Shown: positions 49,074 through 59,500 of the stretch, piece after piece
Layout of the letters: every line of letters begins with the position of its first letter
Numbering within the stretch: the first letter of the stretch is position 1
NCBI GenBank assembly: GCA_947585745.1
Contig: CANPXF010000008.1
Location: forward strand, 21,155-85,154
Reading direction: 5' to 3'
Length of the DNA: 64,000 bases
Origin: an uncultured Clostridia bacterium
GTDB lineage: Bacteria > Bacillota > Clostridia > Oscillospirales > Acutalibacteraceae
Position numbers and translations under genes: made by a program
The notes under the pieces: model-generated
What the model was told of the DNA's origin: nothing
What the model saw: only the letters and a program-made list of their open reading frames with translations
Database searches by the model: none

Positions 49074-52000
49074 TTATTCAGTCTCGCTCGGCGCGCTTTC
49101 AAAAATGTTTTTTGCCTCTTCCTCGGTTTCGTCAATTTCATCCTTGAGGTCGTCGCCGACGTCAATTTCTTTCGGTTGTTTGCGGTAAAGTATATCGTAC
49201 ATAACGGGAACGATGAACAGGGTCATAATTGTTGAGTAAAGCAGGCCTACGCTTACCACAACCGCCATACTGCGCTGTACCGAGTTTCCCGCGTCCTGCG
49301 AGAATACCATTACGCTCATTGATAGAATAGTCGTCAGCGCGGTCATAAGAATCGGCCGCATTCTGGTTTTTCCCGTTTCAATCAGCGCGCGTCTTTTCTC
49401 AACTCCGTGCAGTCGGAGCCGATTGACGTAATCGACAAATACTATACCGTTGTTTACAACCGTTCCCATAAGAATCATAAAGCCCATAAGCGACATTGCG
49501 GAAATTGTCATTCCGAACAGTCCGAGGCCTATCATTCCGCCCGTAAACGCGAGCGGTACGGTGAAGATAACGATAAACGGCGAGAGAAAGCTCTGGAACT
49601 GCGCTACCATTATAAGGTAGATAAGCAAAAATCCGAGCAGAATCGCCTGGAGCATTTGCTTGAGCATATCGGTAGTCTGTATCGAGGAGCCCGCGATTTC
49701 AACCTCATAGCCCGACGGGGCTTTATAGCTGTCGAGTTTTTTCTGCAATTCTCTCGCGAGCAGTGCGGAGTTGTACTGCTCGCCTATTTCACCGCTGACG
49801 GTTAAATACATACGCTGATTTTTTCTTGTTATGCTGTCCATAGTACTGCCGTCCTCGGCGGTTGCGAATTTTGAAAGCGCGTAGGTTTTCTTTACGTTCT
49901 CGCCCTTGCTGTTTTTTGTTGTCGCCTCAATCGAAAGCTTCAGTATGTTGCCGTATGTCAGCTTATCGGTTTTATCGACAATGTTAACGTCAACGTCCCT
50001 GTCGTCAATTTTCATAGTGAGAGCGTTTTTCTCTGTGGCGGCCTTGGCGGAGATTTGCTGAAAAATCTGCGCGACGGTAAGTCCGTATTCGGCCGCCTTG
50101 TTTCTGTTTATATGAAGCTTTAGCGTCTTATCCGCCTCGGTAATGCCGTTTTCGGCATTTTCCACGCCCTTGATGTCCTTCATCATATCCATAACGTCCT
50201 CGCTGATGTCGATAAGCTTTTCCTTATCGTCGCCGTATATGTTGACGGTCAGGCCCGTATCGGAGAGCGACGACATACTTCCCATAGCGGAGGAGGACGC
50301 GGAAATTTCCTTGCATTTGATATTCTTTGTTTTTTCCTCGATTTCCTGTCTTATATGTTTATATTCGTCGGTAGTTTTTATATCGTCGTCAGTCAGCACG
50401 TTAAAGCTGAACGACGTGTAATTATCGGTAACTCCCGAACCGATTATACTCGACATAACTCCCGTGTTGCCGTCGAGCGCGCTGATTTTTGAGATTCCCT
50501 TAATGTCCATAAGGGTATCCATAACCTTGTCGGCAGTTTCGTAAGCTTTTTTCTTGGGCGTATCGTCTTCAAGCGTTAAAGTTACCGAAATCTGATTGCT
50601 TTCCGTTGTGTCAATCATAACAATACCCGTGTTAAAGGTCTGGATAATACAGATTACCAAAAGCGCGACCGAAACTATAATTGAAACCGCCTTGTGCCTT
50701 AAACAGAGTGAAAGAGCCTTTGCGTAGAGGCTTTTAAGCTTATCAAACCAGTTCTGCTTTCTTTCCCTTGTATTTTTAAGCAAAATACTTCCGAGAGTAG
50801 GAACAACGGTAAGCGCCACAAGGAGCGACGCCGTAAGCGCATAGGAAATTGTAAACGCGAACGGAATCAAAAGCTGTGCAATCATTCCCGTGGTGTAAAC
50901 CATCGGTAAAAATACGCAGATTGTAGTCGCGGTCGAAGCTATTATGGGAGCGGCGACTTGTTTCGTACCCTGAACCGCCGCCCTGGGCGCGGGTACGCCC
51001 CTTTGTCTTAATCTGAAAATATTTTCCATTACAACGACGGAGTTATCCACAAGCATACCTATACTTATACATAATCCCGCAAGTGACATCACGTTAATGT
51101 TTATTCCCGTAAAATACATAATAATGAGGGCGAACATTACGCTGAACGGAATGCTGAACGCGACAACGATAGTCGGCTTCACGGATTTTAGGAACAGCGC
51201 GAGGATTAAAATTGCGAGCGCCGCGCCCAAAAGGATACTGCTCAAAACCGTGTTTATAATTCTCGCGATATACGAGCCCTGATTCATCATTGTTGTAAAT
51301 GAAAGTCCGTCATACTTGTTTTCAAGTTCGCTGAACGCGTTTTGGATTGAGTCTGACACGACGCTTGTGTTCGCCGTGCTCGCCTTATAAACGGAAATCA
51401 TAACAGCGTCCTCGCCGTTTACCTTGCTGTATGCCTCTCCGACATTATCAATAACTAAAATGTCCGCCACGTCTTTAAGACGGATTTTTCCGACGCCGTC
51501 AAGCTTTGTAAGCACAAGATTTTTAAGCTGAGAGGGGCTGTCAAAGCTTTCGTTTATCTCAACGAGCCATTGATTGGAGTTTTTATCCTCGACATAGCCC
51601 GCGGGCATTGAGAAGTTTTGGGCGCTTATGAGCTGTGAGAGTGTGTCGAGCGATAACAGCGCGTCTATGTTTGAGTTTTCCCTTGCAGTCTTGATTGAAT
51701 TTTCAAGTTTTTTCTCCGCGGATTCAAGCTCCTTTTCCGCCTTTGAAATTTCTGACTTTGCGGAATTTATCCCCGCCTGACCTGCGCCGAAGGTCGCCGC
51801 CGAGGTCAGACCTGCCGAGGTCGACTTGGACTGCGCGCCGTCAATGTCCTTGAGCTGTGCGGAAAGCTTTTTGTTTACTGCCTCCTGGGCCTTTATCTCG
51901 GTGTTCAGATTTGAAATCTCGGTATCAATTTGCGGAATACGGACCTCAACGGCGTTATACACCTGTTTAAGATTGTCAAGGCTTAATTTTTCCACTTGAG

Positions 52001-53027
52001 CGCCGTATCCGATTTTCTTCATCCAATCGACAAATTTGTTAAAATCATCGGGGTTTTGCACCGCCTCTTTTACCGAGGACGGAATCTTTATTCCCGCCTG
52101 CTGTGAAAGGGGAGAAAGCGACTTGTTTAAATTTTCGAGCGTGGAGTTTAAGGTATTGTACGTGCTTTCGAGCTTGGCGTCTTGATAAGCCTTTTTCTCC
52201 GCCTCTAAGGCGGCTTTCCCCGCTTTAAGGCTTGTTAAGGTTGAATCGTACGCCGACTTCGTCGCCTGCGCTTTTGAAAGCTGCGCCGAAGCGTCGCCTA
52301 ATTGTTTGTTCGCTTTTTTCTGCTGTGCATTAAGCTCGTTTTCGCTGTCCTTTAATTTCCTTTTGCTTTCGCTTAATTCGTTCTTTGATTTTATAATCTT
52401 GTCGTCAGCCTCGCCCAGCTTATCGTTCGTTTTCGCGAGGAGCTTTCCGTTTATTCTGTCAATCTTTTTGCTGTTTAGGCGAATTTCCACGCTGTCCTCG
52501 ATAAGACCGTTTGCCGATACGCTCGCAACCCCGTTCTGCCTTTCGAGGTAGGGCTTTATTGTCTTTTGCGTAAACTGAGAAAGCTGTTTGATGTCCATAC
52601 CCTTGCGGTTTACGTTGGCGTACATTGTCGCCACCATATCCATACTGACTTCCATAATATTCGGAGTACCGCACCCATCGGGCAAATCGAGGGAGTTAAC
52701 CGTTTTTGATACGCGCACCAAAGCCGAGTCCATATCGGTATTATCGGCAAAGCTTAGCATAACGACTCCGTAATTATCGGAAGATGTGCTGTCGACTTCC
52801 TCAACACCGCTTAGTGTTCCGAGAGAGCTTTCCATAACTTCGGTAACGTCCTTTTCAACCTTTTCGGGAGAGGCCCCCATTTCGGTTGTAATAACCGCGA
52901 TGTACGGCAGTTCAAGGTCGGGCAGAAGGTCGGTTTTCATAGAATTAAGACTTACCGCCCCGATTACCAGCACTACAATGACAGCTACTATCATAAAGTA
53001 CGGTTTTTTTACAAAGAATTTTGTCAT
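49074..53027 (-). CDS. RND-family efflux transporter with coiled-coil insertion
   Basis: 1317 residues, about 270 longer than usual AcrB/SwrC-type proteins. TM1 (about 9-28), porter domain (LPDLELPYIAVITTEMGASPEKVEKDVTEVME), the six-helix bundle with GININVMSLAGLCISIGMLVDNSVVVMENI (TM4 Asp pair), and the repeated second half with FGMTISAMSLMGFMILMGTVVNNGIVFVDYVN are all present. Residues about 200-490 hold an inserted Lys/Ser/Glu-rich coiled coil within the first outer loop. Gram-positive RND pumps work without outer-membrane partners; drugs or lipids are possible substrates. No adaptor gene is adjacent. Confidence 0.9.
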   Translation of the reverse strand: MTKFFVKKPYFMIVAVIVVLVIGAVSLNSMKTDLLPDLELPYIAVITTEMGASPEKVEKDVTEVMESSLGTLSGVEEVDSTSSDNYGVVMLSFADNTDMDSALVRVSKTVNSLDLPDGCGTPNIMEVSMDMVATMYANVNRKGMDIKQLSQFTQKTIKPYLERQNGVASVSANGLIEDSVEIRLNSKKIDRINGKLLAKTNDKLGEADDKIIKSKNELSESKRKLKDSENELNAQQKKANKQLGDASAQLSKAQATKSAYDSTLTSLKAGKAALEAEKKAYQDAKLESTYNTLNSTLENLNKSLSPLSQQAGIKIPSSVKEAVQNPDDFNKFVDWMKKIGYGAQVEKLSLDNLKQVYNAVEVRIPQIDTEISNLNTEIKAQEAVNKKLSAQLKDIDGAQSKSTSAGLTSAATFGAGQAGINSAKSEISKAEKELESAEKKLENSIKTARENSNIDALLSLDTLSQLISAQNFSMPAGYVEDKNSNQWLVEINESFDSPSQLKNLVLTKLDGVGKIRLKDVADILVIDNVGEAYSKVNGEDAVMISVYKASTANTSVVSDSIQNAFSELENKYDGLSFTTMMNQGSYIARIINTVLSSILLGAALAILILALFLKSVKPTIVVAFSIPFSVMFALIIMYFTGININVMSLAGLCISIGMLVDNSVVVMENIFRLRQRGVPAPRAAVQGTKQVAAPIIASTATTICVFLPMVYTTGMIAQLLIPFAFTISYALTASLLVALTVVPTLGSILLKNTRERKQNWFDKLKSLYAKALSLCLRHKAVSIIVSVALLVICIIQTFNTGIVMIDTTESNQISVTLTLEDDTPKKKAYETADKVMDTLMDIKGISKISALDGNTGVMSSIIGSGVTDNYTSFSFNVLTDDDIKTTDEYKHIRQEIEEKTKNIKCKEISASSSAMGSMSSLSDTGLTVNIYGDDKEKLIDISEDVMDMMKDIKGVENAENGITEADKTLKLHINRNKAAEYGLTVAQIFQQISAKAATEKNALTMKIDDRDVDVNIVDKTDKLTYGNILKLSIEATTKNSKGENVKKTYALSKFATAEDGSTMDSITRKNQRMYLTVSGEIGEQYNSALLARELQKKLDSYKAPSGYEVEIAGSSIQTTDMLKQMLQAILLGFLLIYLIMVAQFQSFLSPFIVIFTVPLAFTGGMIGLGLFGMTISAMSLMGFMILMGTVVNNGIVFVDYVNRLRLHGVEKRRALIETGKTRMRPILMTALTTILSMSVMVFSQDAGNSVQRSMAVVVSVGLLYSTIMTLFIVPVMYDILYRKQPKEIDVGDDLKDEIDETEEEAKNIFESAPSETE

Positions 53028-53079
53028 CTGAAACTCAGTCCTTCTATTTATTACAAACTGTATTAGGCATATCTAACCA

Positions 53080-53108
53080 ATTGTAACATACTACAAAATG
53101 CAAATCAA
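53080..53108 (-). promoter_or_regulatory. RND gene promoter
   Basis: Minus strand TTGATT (53108-53103), 17-base spacer, TACAAT (53085-53080). Confidence 0.6.
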
Positions 53109-53172
53109 GAAATCATATGGGATTTTATCCGTTAAAATGAAAGGTCGTTGCAAAATTTTGTGCACGCAACGA

Positions 53173-53382
53173 TTAATTCATTTTCGGATTATCGGTTCTC
53201 CCTAAAAGATAGTCTATTGATACGCCGAAGTAATCTGCCAAGATAATCAGCGTTTTGTAGTCCGCCTGACGCGTTTCCGTTTCATAACGGCAGATTGTAT
53301 TCTGATTCATATTCAAATCGAGCGCAAGGCGCGTCTGCGACAGGTGTCTTTGAAGTCTTAACTCTTTAAGCCGAAAGTTCAA
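53173..53382 (-). CDS. XRE-family regulator
   Basis: 69 residues from TTG 53382 with GAGGTGAT upstream. Compact Cro/CI-type helix-turn-helix: LKELRLQRHLSQTRLALDLNMNQNTICRYETETRQADYKTLIILADYFGVSIDYLLGRTDNP. This is a common stand-alone regulator type. Two similar 19-bp palindromes lie directly upstream (53405-53447), in its own promoter region and next to the divergent ABC exporter promoter, so it probably represses itself and perhaps the exporter. It is transcribed toward the RND gene. Confidence 0.9.
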   Translation of the reverse strand: MNFRLKELRLQRHLSQTRLALDLNMNQNTICRYETETRQADYKTLIILADYFGVSIDYLLGRTDNPKMN

Positions 53383-53404
53383 TTATAATCACCTCTTGAC
53401 ATTA

Positions 53405-53447
53405 TTATACCGAAGTGGTATAATGCAATTATCCCGTTTTGGGATAA
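53405..53447. promoter_or_regulatory. Pair of 19-bp palindromic operators
   Basis: TTATACCGAAGTGGTATAA (53405-53423) and TTATCCCGTTTTGGGATAA (53429-53447) share TTATNCC-N5-GGNATAA, centres 24 bp apart, about two helical turns. This fits two dimers of the adjacent XRE protein binding on the same face. Confidence 0.7.
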
Positions 53448-53472
53448 AATGTTTGTTCTTAAATAAAATCTC

Positions 53473-53502
53473 TTGAAAAATATGTAGAACATACGTTATA
53501 AT
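53473..53502 (+). promoter_or_regulatory. Promoter of the ABC exporter operon
   Basis: TTGAAA (53473-53478), 18-base spacer, perfect TATAAT (53497-53502). It gives a 5' leader of about 125 bases containing three possible hairpins. Confidence 0.65.
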
Positions 53503-53633
53503 CTTGTTACTCTACGTTAGAGTGGCTGTGTGACAGGTTCGTGTCTATCTGTCATCTTCTTTACGACCGCGGTTTTTTTTAAAGAATAAAACCTCGGTTG
53601 AGTTTCTTATTTTTTATAAAAGGAGATGAAAAA

Positions 53634-54647
53634 ATGATTTATGTTGAAAACCTGAAAAAGGAATTCAAAAAAGCGATTAAGGAACCCGGCTTAAAGGGAA
53701 GCTTAAAATCTTTTATTAAGCCGAAAAATGAAATTATCACAGCAGTAGACGATATTTCCTTTCACGTTTCAAAAGGCGAAATCCTGGGCTTTATCGGCCC
53801 GAACGGCGCCGGAAAATCTACCGTGATTAAGATGCTTACGGGCATCTTGACTCCAACCTCCGGAAGATGTGAAATAAACGGAAAAATCCCCTATAAAAAC
53901 CGCAAAAGTTACGTGAAGGAAATAGGCGTTGTTTTCGGACAGCGCACCCAGCTTTGGTGGGATTTGGCTCTCAGGGAAACCTACACGGTACTGAAAGAAA
54001 TCTACGAGGTTGACGATGAGAGCTACAAAAAGCGAATGGCGTTTTTAAACGAGGTGCTGGAGCTTGACAGCTTTATCACAAGCCCCGTGAGAACGCTCTC
54101 GCTCGGACAGCGTATGCGCGCGGATATAGCCGCGTCGCTTCTGCACAGTCCGAAGGTTTTGTTTCTTGACGAGCCGACAATCGGGCTTGACGTTGTGGTC
54201 AAGGACAATATCCGAAAGGCGGTTAAGGCGATTAACGCCGAGGAAAACACGACGGTAATCCTGACTACTCACGACCTCCAGGACGTCGAAAATCTATGCG
54301 ACCGAATCGTTATGATTGATAAGGGCAACAAGGTGTTTGACGGAGAAATATCAAAGCTGAAGACGAAATACGGTCAGTCGCGCGAAATGAAATTTGTACC
54401 CGAGGATTTTGACGCGTTTAATAACCTCGATTATTTAGGCGTGTTTAATCTTAAAGACAGCGATATTGAGGTCGAAAACGACGGACACACGGTAAGTGTC
54501 CGCTTTAACAGCGACGCGGTCAGCGTTGAAAAAATCCTCAACTACACTCTCTCCAGAACCCACGTTAAGGACATAAACGTAAAGGACGCGGATATTGAGG
54601 AGATAATAAAGGGTATTTACCGCAGTGAGGTGAAGCTCGATGCGTAA
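53634..54647 (+). CDS. ABC-2 type exporter ATP-binding protein
   Basis: 337 residues from ATG 53634 (AAAGGAGATG upstream; an upstream TTG at 53598 has none). Walker A GPNGAGKS at 55-62, Q-loop region VVFGQRTQLWWDL, signature LSLGQRMRADIA, Walker B VLFLDEPTIGLD, H-loop TTHDLQD, then a C-terminal extension of about 95 residues. The QRTQLWWDLP-like stretch is typical of ATPases paired with PF06182 permeases. It works with the two permease genes that follow, with overlapping ends. Substrate unknown. Confidence 0.93.
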   Translation: MIYVENLKKEFKKAIKEPGLKGSLKSFIKPKNEIITAVDDISFHVSKGEILGFIGPNGAGKSTVIKMLTGILTPTSGRCEINGKIPYKNRKSYVKEIGVVFGQRTQLWWDLALRETYTVLKEIYEVDDESYKKRMAFLNEVLELDSFITSPVRTLSLGQRMRADIAASLLHSPKVLFLDEPTIGLDVVVKDNIRKAVKAINAEENTTVILTTHDLQDVENLCDRIVMIDKGNKVFDGEISKLKTKYGQSREMKFVPEDFDAFNNLDYLGVFNLKDSDIEVENDGHTVSVRFNSDAVSVEKILNYTLSRTHVKDINVKDADIEEIIKGIYRSEVKLDA

Positions 54648-55458
54648 AATACTTAAAACCTACAAGCCCTTTACTCACGCGGGGCTTTTAATGGCGGCGC
54701 AGTATCGCGCGAATTTTTTCTTCTTTATACTGGGCGATATTTTAATGTGCTTTATAAATTATTTTCTCTGGCACGCGGTTTACAATTCGGGTTCGGCGGA
54801 AAGCTTTAAAGGCTTTACCGAGGTTGATATGGTCGTTTATATTTTCATAAGCTTTCTGACAACGACGATAGCCTACTCAGACGGAACCTACGCTGTCGGC
54901 GAGGAAATCCGCGACGGAACAATCGCTATGCGTATGATTAAGCCGATTCGATTTGAGCTCGCGTTTCTTTTTCAGGAGCTTGGCGAGAGAATTATGACGT
55001 TGTTTTTGGTGTTTGTTCCCCTTGTTTCGGGTGTTGAAATCTACAAATTCGTTATGACAGGCTCGGTAAGGTTTAATATCGTAAACTTTGTTCTTTATTT
55101 TATAAGCCTTACGCTTGCGTATTTAATCAACTTTTATTTCAACGTCTGCTACGGTTATTCGGCGTTCGTGCTGAAAAATCTTTGGGGCTCAAACTTCCTT
55201 AAAAACTGTATCGTCGGTTTTCTTTCGGGAACGACTATTCCGCTTGCGTTTTTGCCTCCTGTCGTTTCTGCCGTGCTTAATTTTCTCCCGTTTGCGACGC
55301 TTTCGTATATTCCCGTTATGATTTATCTCGGAATGTACGCGCCCGTTCAGATACTTTACAGCTTCGGACTTCAGATTTTTTGGCTCGCGTTTTTTATAGC
55401 GCTTCAGCAGATAATCTGGAACGCGAGCGTTAAACGTATGAGCGTACAGGGGGGTTGA
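54640..55458 (+). CDS. ABC-2 type permease 1 (PF06182-like)
   Basis: 272 residues with about six helices; starts MRKILKTYKPFTHAGLLMAAQYRANFFFF and overlaps the ATPase gene by 8 bases, with GAGGTGA upstream. Features such as YRANFFFFILGDILM, EEIRDGTIAMRMIKPI and FLSGTTIPLAFLPP match the ABC2_membrane_6 (formerly DUF990) class of exporters. It probably forms a heterodimer with the next gene product. Confidence 0.88.
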   Translation: MRKILKTYKPFTHAGLLMAAQYRANFFFFILGDILMCFINYFLWHAVYNSGSAESFKGFTEVDMVVYIFISFLTTTIAYSDGTYAVGEEIRDGTIAMRMIKPIRFELAFLFQELGERIMTLFLVFVPLVSGVEIYKFVMTGSVRFNIVNFVLYFISLTLAYLINFYFNVCYGYSAFVLKNLWGSNFLKNCIVGFLSGTTIPLAFLPPVVSAVLNFLPFATLSYIPVMIYLGMYAPVQILYSFGLQIFWLAFFIALQQIIWNASVKRMSVQGG

Positions 55459-55460
55459 GT

Positions 55461-56270
55461 ATGAAGGTATTACATAGAATACGCCGTGTATTCAAGCTCC
55501 ACGGAATCTTCATAAAGCAGGATTTAAAAAAGCTTATGGAATACAAAATCGACTTTCTGACGGGAGCGCTTGCGCTTTTTATAACGCAGGGAATAAATAT
55601 ATTCTTCCTCACGATTATTTTCTCATACATACCGAACCTTGAGGGCTGGACATTTGACCAAATACTTTTCATCTACGGCTTCGCGCTTTTGCCGAAAGCG
55701 ATTGACCACCTTTTTACGGATAATTTGTGGTCTATAGGATATTTCACCGTGAGCAAGGGCGACTTTGACAAATATCTCACGCGCCCCGTCAGCACGCTGT
55801 TTGCCGTTACGGTAGAGAAATTCCAGATTGATGCCTTAGGCGAGCTGGTTGTAGGGATTCTTCTCCTTGCGACAAGTCTTCCGAAGGTAAGCTTTAATTT
55901 AAGCTTTATAAATGTGCTTTTGTTTATAATATCCGTATTGTTCGCGACATTTATTTATACGGGAATAAAGCTCATTACCGCGTCGGTCGCGTTCTGGACA
56001 AAGCGCAGTGGTAACGTAATCCATATGTTTTATATGGTAAATGATTTCGCTAAATATCCTACGACTATTTACAACCGCACGGTGCGCGCGATTATAACCT
56101 ATATCGTGCCGTTTGCCTTTACGGCGTTCTTCCCCGCGAGCTATTTTATCGTCGGCGGAAATCCGTGGTACAACATAGGCGGTACGGTAGTTATGTCGGC
56201 GCTCCTTATGACGGTCGGAATAATTATTTGGAATAAAGGCGTAACAGCGTATGAATCAGCGGGAAGTTAA
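55461..56270 (+). CDS. ABC-2 type permease 2 (PF06182-like)
   Basis: 269 residues from ATG 55461 (AGGGGGG upstream; a TTG at 55455 overlaps the previous stop). About six helices, with KQDLKKLMEYKIDFLTGALALF, SKGDFDKYLTRPV and VPFAFTAFFPASYF, the same class as permease 1. It completes the exporter; the operon ends at the terminator at 56312. Confidence 0.88.
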   Translation: MKVLHRIRRVFKLHGIFIKQDLKKLMEYKIDFLTGALALFITQGINIFFLTIIFSYIPNLEGWTFDQILFIYGFALLPKAIDHLFTDNLWSIGYFTVSKGDFDKYLTRPVSTLFAVTVEKFQIDALGELVVGILLLATSLPKVSFNLSFINVLLFIISVLFATFIYTGIKLITASVAFWTKRSGNVIHMFYMVNDFAKYPTTIYNRTVRAIITYIVPFAFTAFFPASYFIVGGNPWYNIGGTVVMSALLMTVGIIIWNKGVTAYESAGS

Positions 56271-56311
56271 GATTTTAAATTACGGCTTGATTTAATTAAA
56301 AGCAGAATTTG

Positions 56312-56345
56312 AAAAGCGCAGTGGGAAATCCGTTGCGCTTTTTTG
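56312..56345 (+). terminator. Terminator of the ABC exporter operon
   Basis: AAAAGCGCA and TGCGCTTTT enclose a 13-base loop, followed by a T run. Confidence 0.8.
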
Positions 56346-56532
56346 TTCACTGATTTTGTACTGTTTTTAAGCTCAATCTATATAAAATGACGAAAAACAA
56401 CAGGAAAATATTTAAAAAATTTATTTTTTGTCCAAAGATACTTTACTTTTGACTTCAAAAGTGATAAAATTTTATTCGATATAATGTCTATAATAGCATT
56501 ATTGCGTAATTTTATTAAGGAGGACATTCTAA

Positions 56533-59500
56533 ATGGCAAGAAAAATGAAAACCATGGATGGTAATACCGCCGTCGCTCATGCTTCATACGCGTTTACAGA
56601 CGTTGCGGCTATCTATCCTATCACACCTTCTTCCGTTATGGCTGACGTTACCGATAACGAGGCCGCTAACGGCAGAACCAACCTTTTCGGTCGTACTGTT
56701 CAGGTAACAGAAATGCAGTCCGAGGGTGGCGCGGCAGGCGCGGTTCACGGCTCTCTCGCGGCAGGCGCGCTTACAACTACATACACCGCTTCTCAGGGCT
56801 TGCTTCTTATGATTCCTAATATGTATAAGATTGCGGGCGAGCTTCTTCCGGGCGTAATTCACGTTTCCGCCCGCGCGCTCACATCTCACGCGCTCTCTAT
56901 TTTCGGTGACCATTCCGATATTTACGCTTGTCGTCAGACAGGCTTTGCGATGCTTTGCTCCAACAATCCCCAGGAGTGTATGGATTTAACGGCGGTTGCG
57001 CATCTTTCTTCAATTAAGGGCAGAGTTCCTTTCTTACATTTCTTTGACGGCTTCAGAACCTCCCACGAGATTCAGAAAATTGGAATTTGGGATTATGAGG
57101 ACCTCGACGAAATGCTCGACCACGACGCTGTTGAGGCGTTCAGAAGAAGAAGCCTTAACCCCGAGCACCCCGTAACAAGAGGTACCGCTCAAAACGATGA
57201 CATTTTCTTCCAGGCGAGAGAGGCTTGTAATAAGTACTACGACGCTGTTCCCGAAGTTGTTATCGAATATATGAACAAGGTTAACGCTAAAATCGGCACT
57301 AACTATAAGCCCTTTAACTACTACGGCGCAGAGGACGCGGAGCACGTTATCGTCGCTATGGGTTCGGTTTGCGACTGTATCGAGGAAGTTGTGGATTACT
57401 TAAACGCCGCGGGCGAAAAGGTAGGCCTTTTAAAGGTAAGACTTTACCGTCCGTTCGTTGCGGATTATATGCTCTCCGAGCTTCCGAAAACAGTTAAGAC
57501 AATATCCGTTCTCGACAGAACAAAGGAGCCCGGCTCAATCGGCGAACCGCTTTACCTCGATGTTTTAGCGGCTATCAACGGTTCCGATTTCGCGGGCGTT
57601 AAGGTATTTACAGGCCGTTACGGTTTAGGCTCTAAGGATACAACTCCCGCGGATATGATTGCGGTTTACAGAAACGCTGAATCCGCTTCTCCGAAGAGAA
57701 GATTTACTGTAGGTATCGTTGACGACGTTACAAACCTTTCTCTCCCGAGAGTTGAAAACCCCGACACTACACCTAAGGGAACAACCTCCTGTAAGTTCTG
57801 GGGCCTCGGCGCTGACGGTACTGTAGGCGCAAACAAAAACTCAATCAAAATCATCGGCGACAACACCGATATGTACGCTCAGGGTTACTTCGCTTATGAC
57901 TCCAAGAAGTCGGGCGGTCTTACCGTTTCCCACCTGCGTTTCGGCGATACTCCGATTAAATCAACATATTATGTAAGCAAGGCTGACTTTGTTGCCTGCC
58001 ATAATCCGTCTTATGTTGATAAATACGACATTGTAGACGATTTAAAGGAAGGCGGTTCGTTCCTGCTCAACTGCGCGTGGGATGTTGACGAGCTTTCAAA
58101 GCGTCTGCCTGCTAAGATGAAGAAAATTCTCGCAGAAAGAAATATCAATTTCTATACAGTTGACGCTATTAAAATCGGTAAAGAAATCGGTCTCGGAAAT
58201 CGTGTTAATACAATTTTACAGTCCGCTTTCTTCAAAATTGCCGACATTATCCCCGCTGACCGCGCTAAAGAGCTTATGAAGGCGGCGGCGAAGAAATCCT
58301 ACCTCAAGAAGGGTCAGGCTATCGTAGATATGAACTACGCGGCTATCGACGCGGGTATGGAAAACTTAAAGAAGGTTGAAATCCCCGCAGACTGGGCAGG
58401 CGCTACAGGCGAGGCTAAGTCTGACGCTGTATCGGGCAAGGGCGAGCTTGTTGATTATGTCAACAACGTACTTAAACCCGTTAACGCTTACAAGGGTAAC
58501 GAGCTTCCTGTTTCCGCGTTTATGGATTATGTTGACGGCACATGTCCGCAGGGTTCAGCGGCTTATGAGAAACGCGGTATCGCTGTAGACGTTCCGGAGT
58601 GGATACCCGAAAACTGTATCCAGTGTAACAAGTGTTCAATGGTTTGTCCTCACGCTGTAATCCGTCCCGTAATTATGACGGACGCTGAGGTTGACGCCGC
58701 TCCCGTCGACACTAAGACCGCGGTTGCGACAGGTATGAAGGATTATAAATTTGTTATGACTGTTTCTACTCTCGACTGTACGGGTTGCGGCGCTTGCGCT
58801 AACGTATGTCCCGGCAAGAAGGGCGAAAAGGCTCTCGTTATGAAGCCGATTGACAGTCAGAGAAAATATCAGGCTGTATTTGACTACGGCGTAAGCCTTG
58901 AGCCTAAGCAGGAGGTTGCGGAGAAGTTCAAGGAAAGCACGGTTAAGGGAAGTCAGTTTAAACAGCCTCTCCTCGAATTTTCGGGCGCTTGTGCAGGCTG
59001 TGGAGAAACCCCGTACGCTAAGCTTGTAACTCAGCTTTTCGGTGACAGAATGTTCATCGCGAACGCGACAGGCTGTTCCTCTATCTGGGGCGGTTCGGCT
59101 CCCGCTACACCTTATACGGTTAATAAGCTCGGCAGAGGTCCCGCTTGGCAGAACTCCCTGTTTGAAGATAACGCGGAGTTCGGTCTCGGTATGGCTCTCG
59201 GTCAGAAAGCTATCCGCAACAGATTAGCTGAATACATTACAGAAATTCAGGATAAGACTTCTAAGGCTTCCCTCAAAGAGGCTTGCGAAACATATCTTGA
59301 CACATTCGACGATTCACTCGCTTCCCGCGCGGCTACCGACGCCCTTATCAGCGAGCTTGAGCAGGCAGACGACGCTGTAGCGGAGCTTGCCGAGAAAACT
59401 CTCGTTGACAAGGACGAGCTCGCTAAGAAATCTATGTGGATTTTCGGCGGCGACGGCTGGGCTTATGACATCGGTTTCGGCGGTCTTGACCACGTAATCG

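Noticed and set aside
56449..56500. nifJ promoter from TTGACT and TATAAT
   Set aside because: The two boxes are present, but their spacing does not fit a single promoter and no better pair was found; left uncalled.
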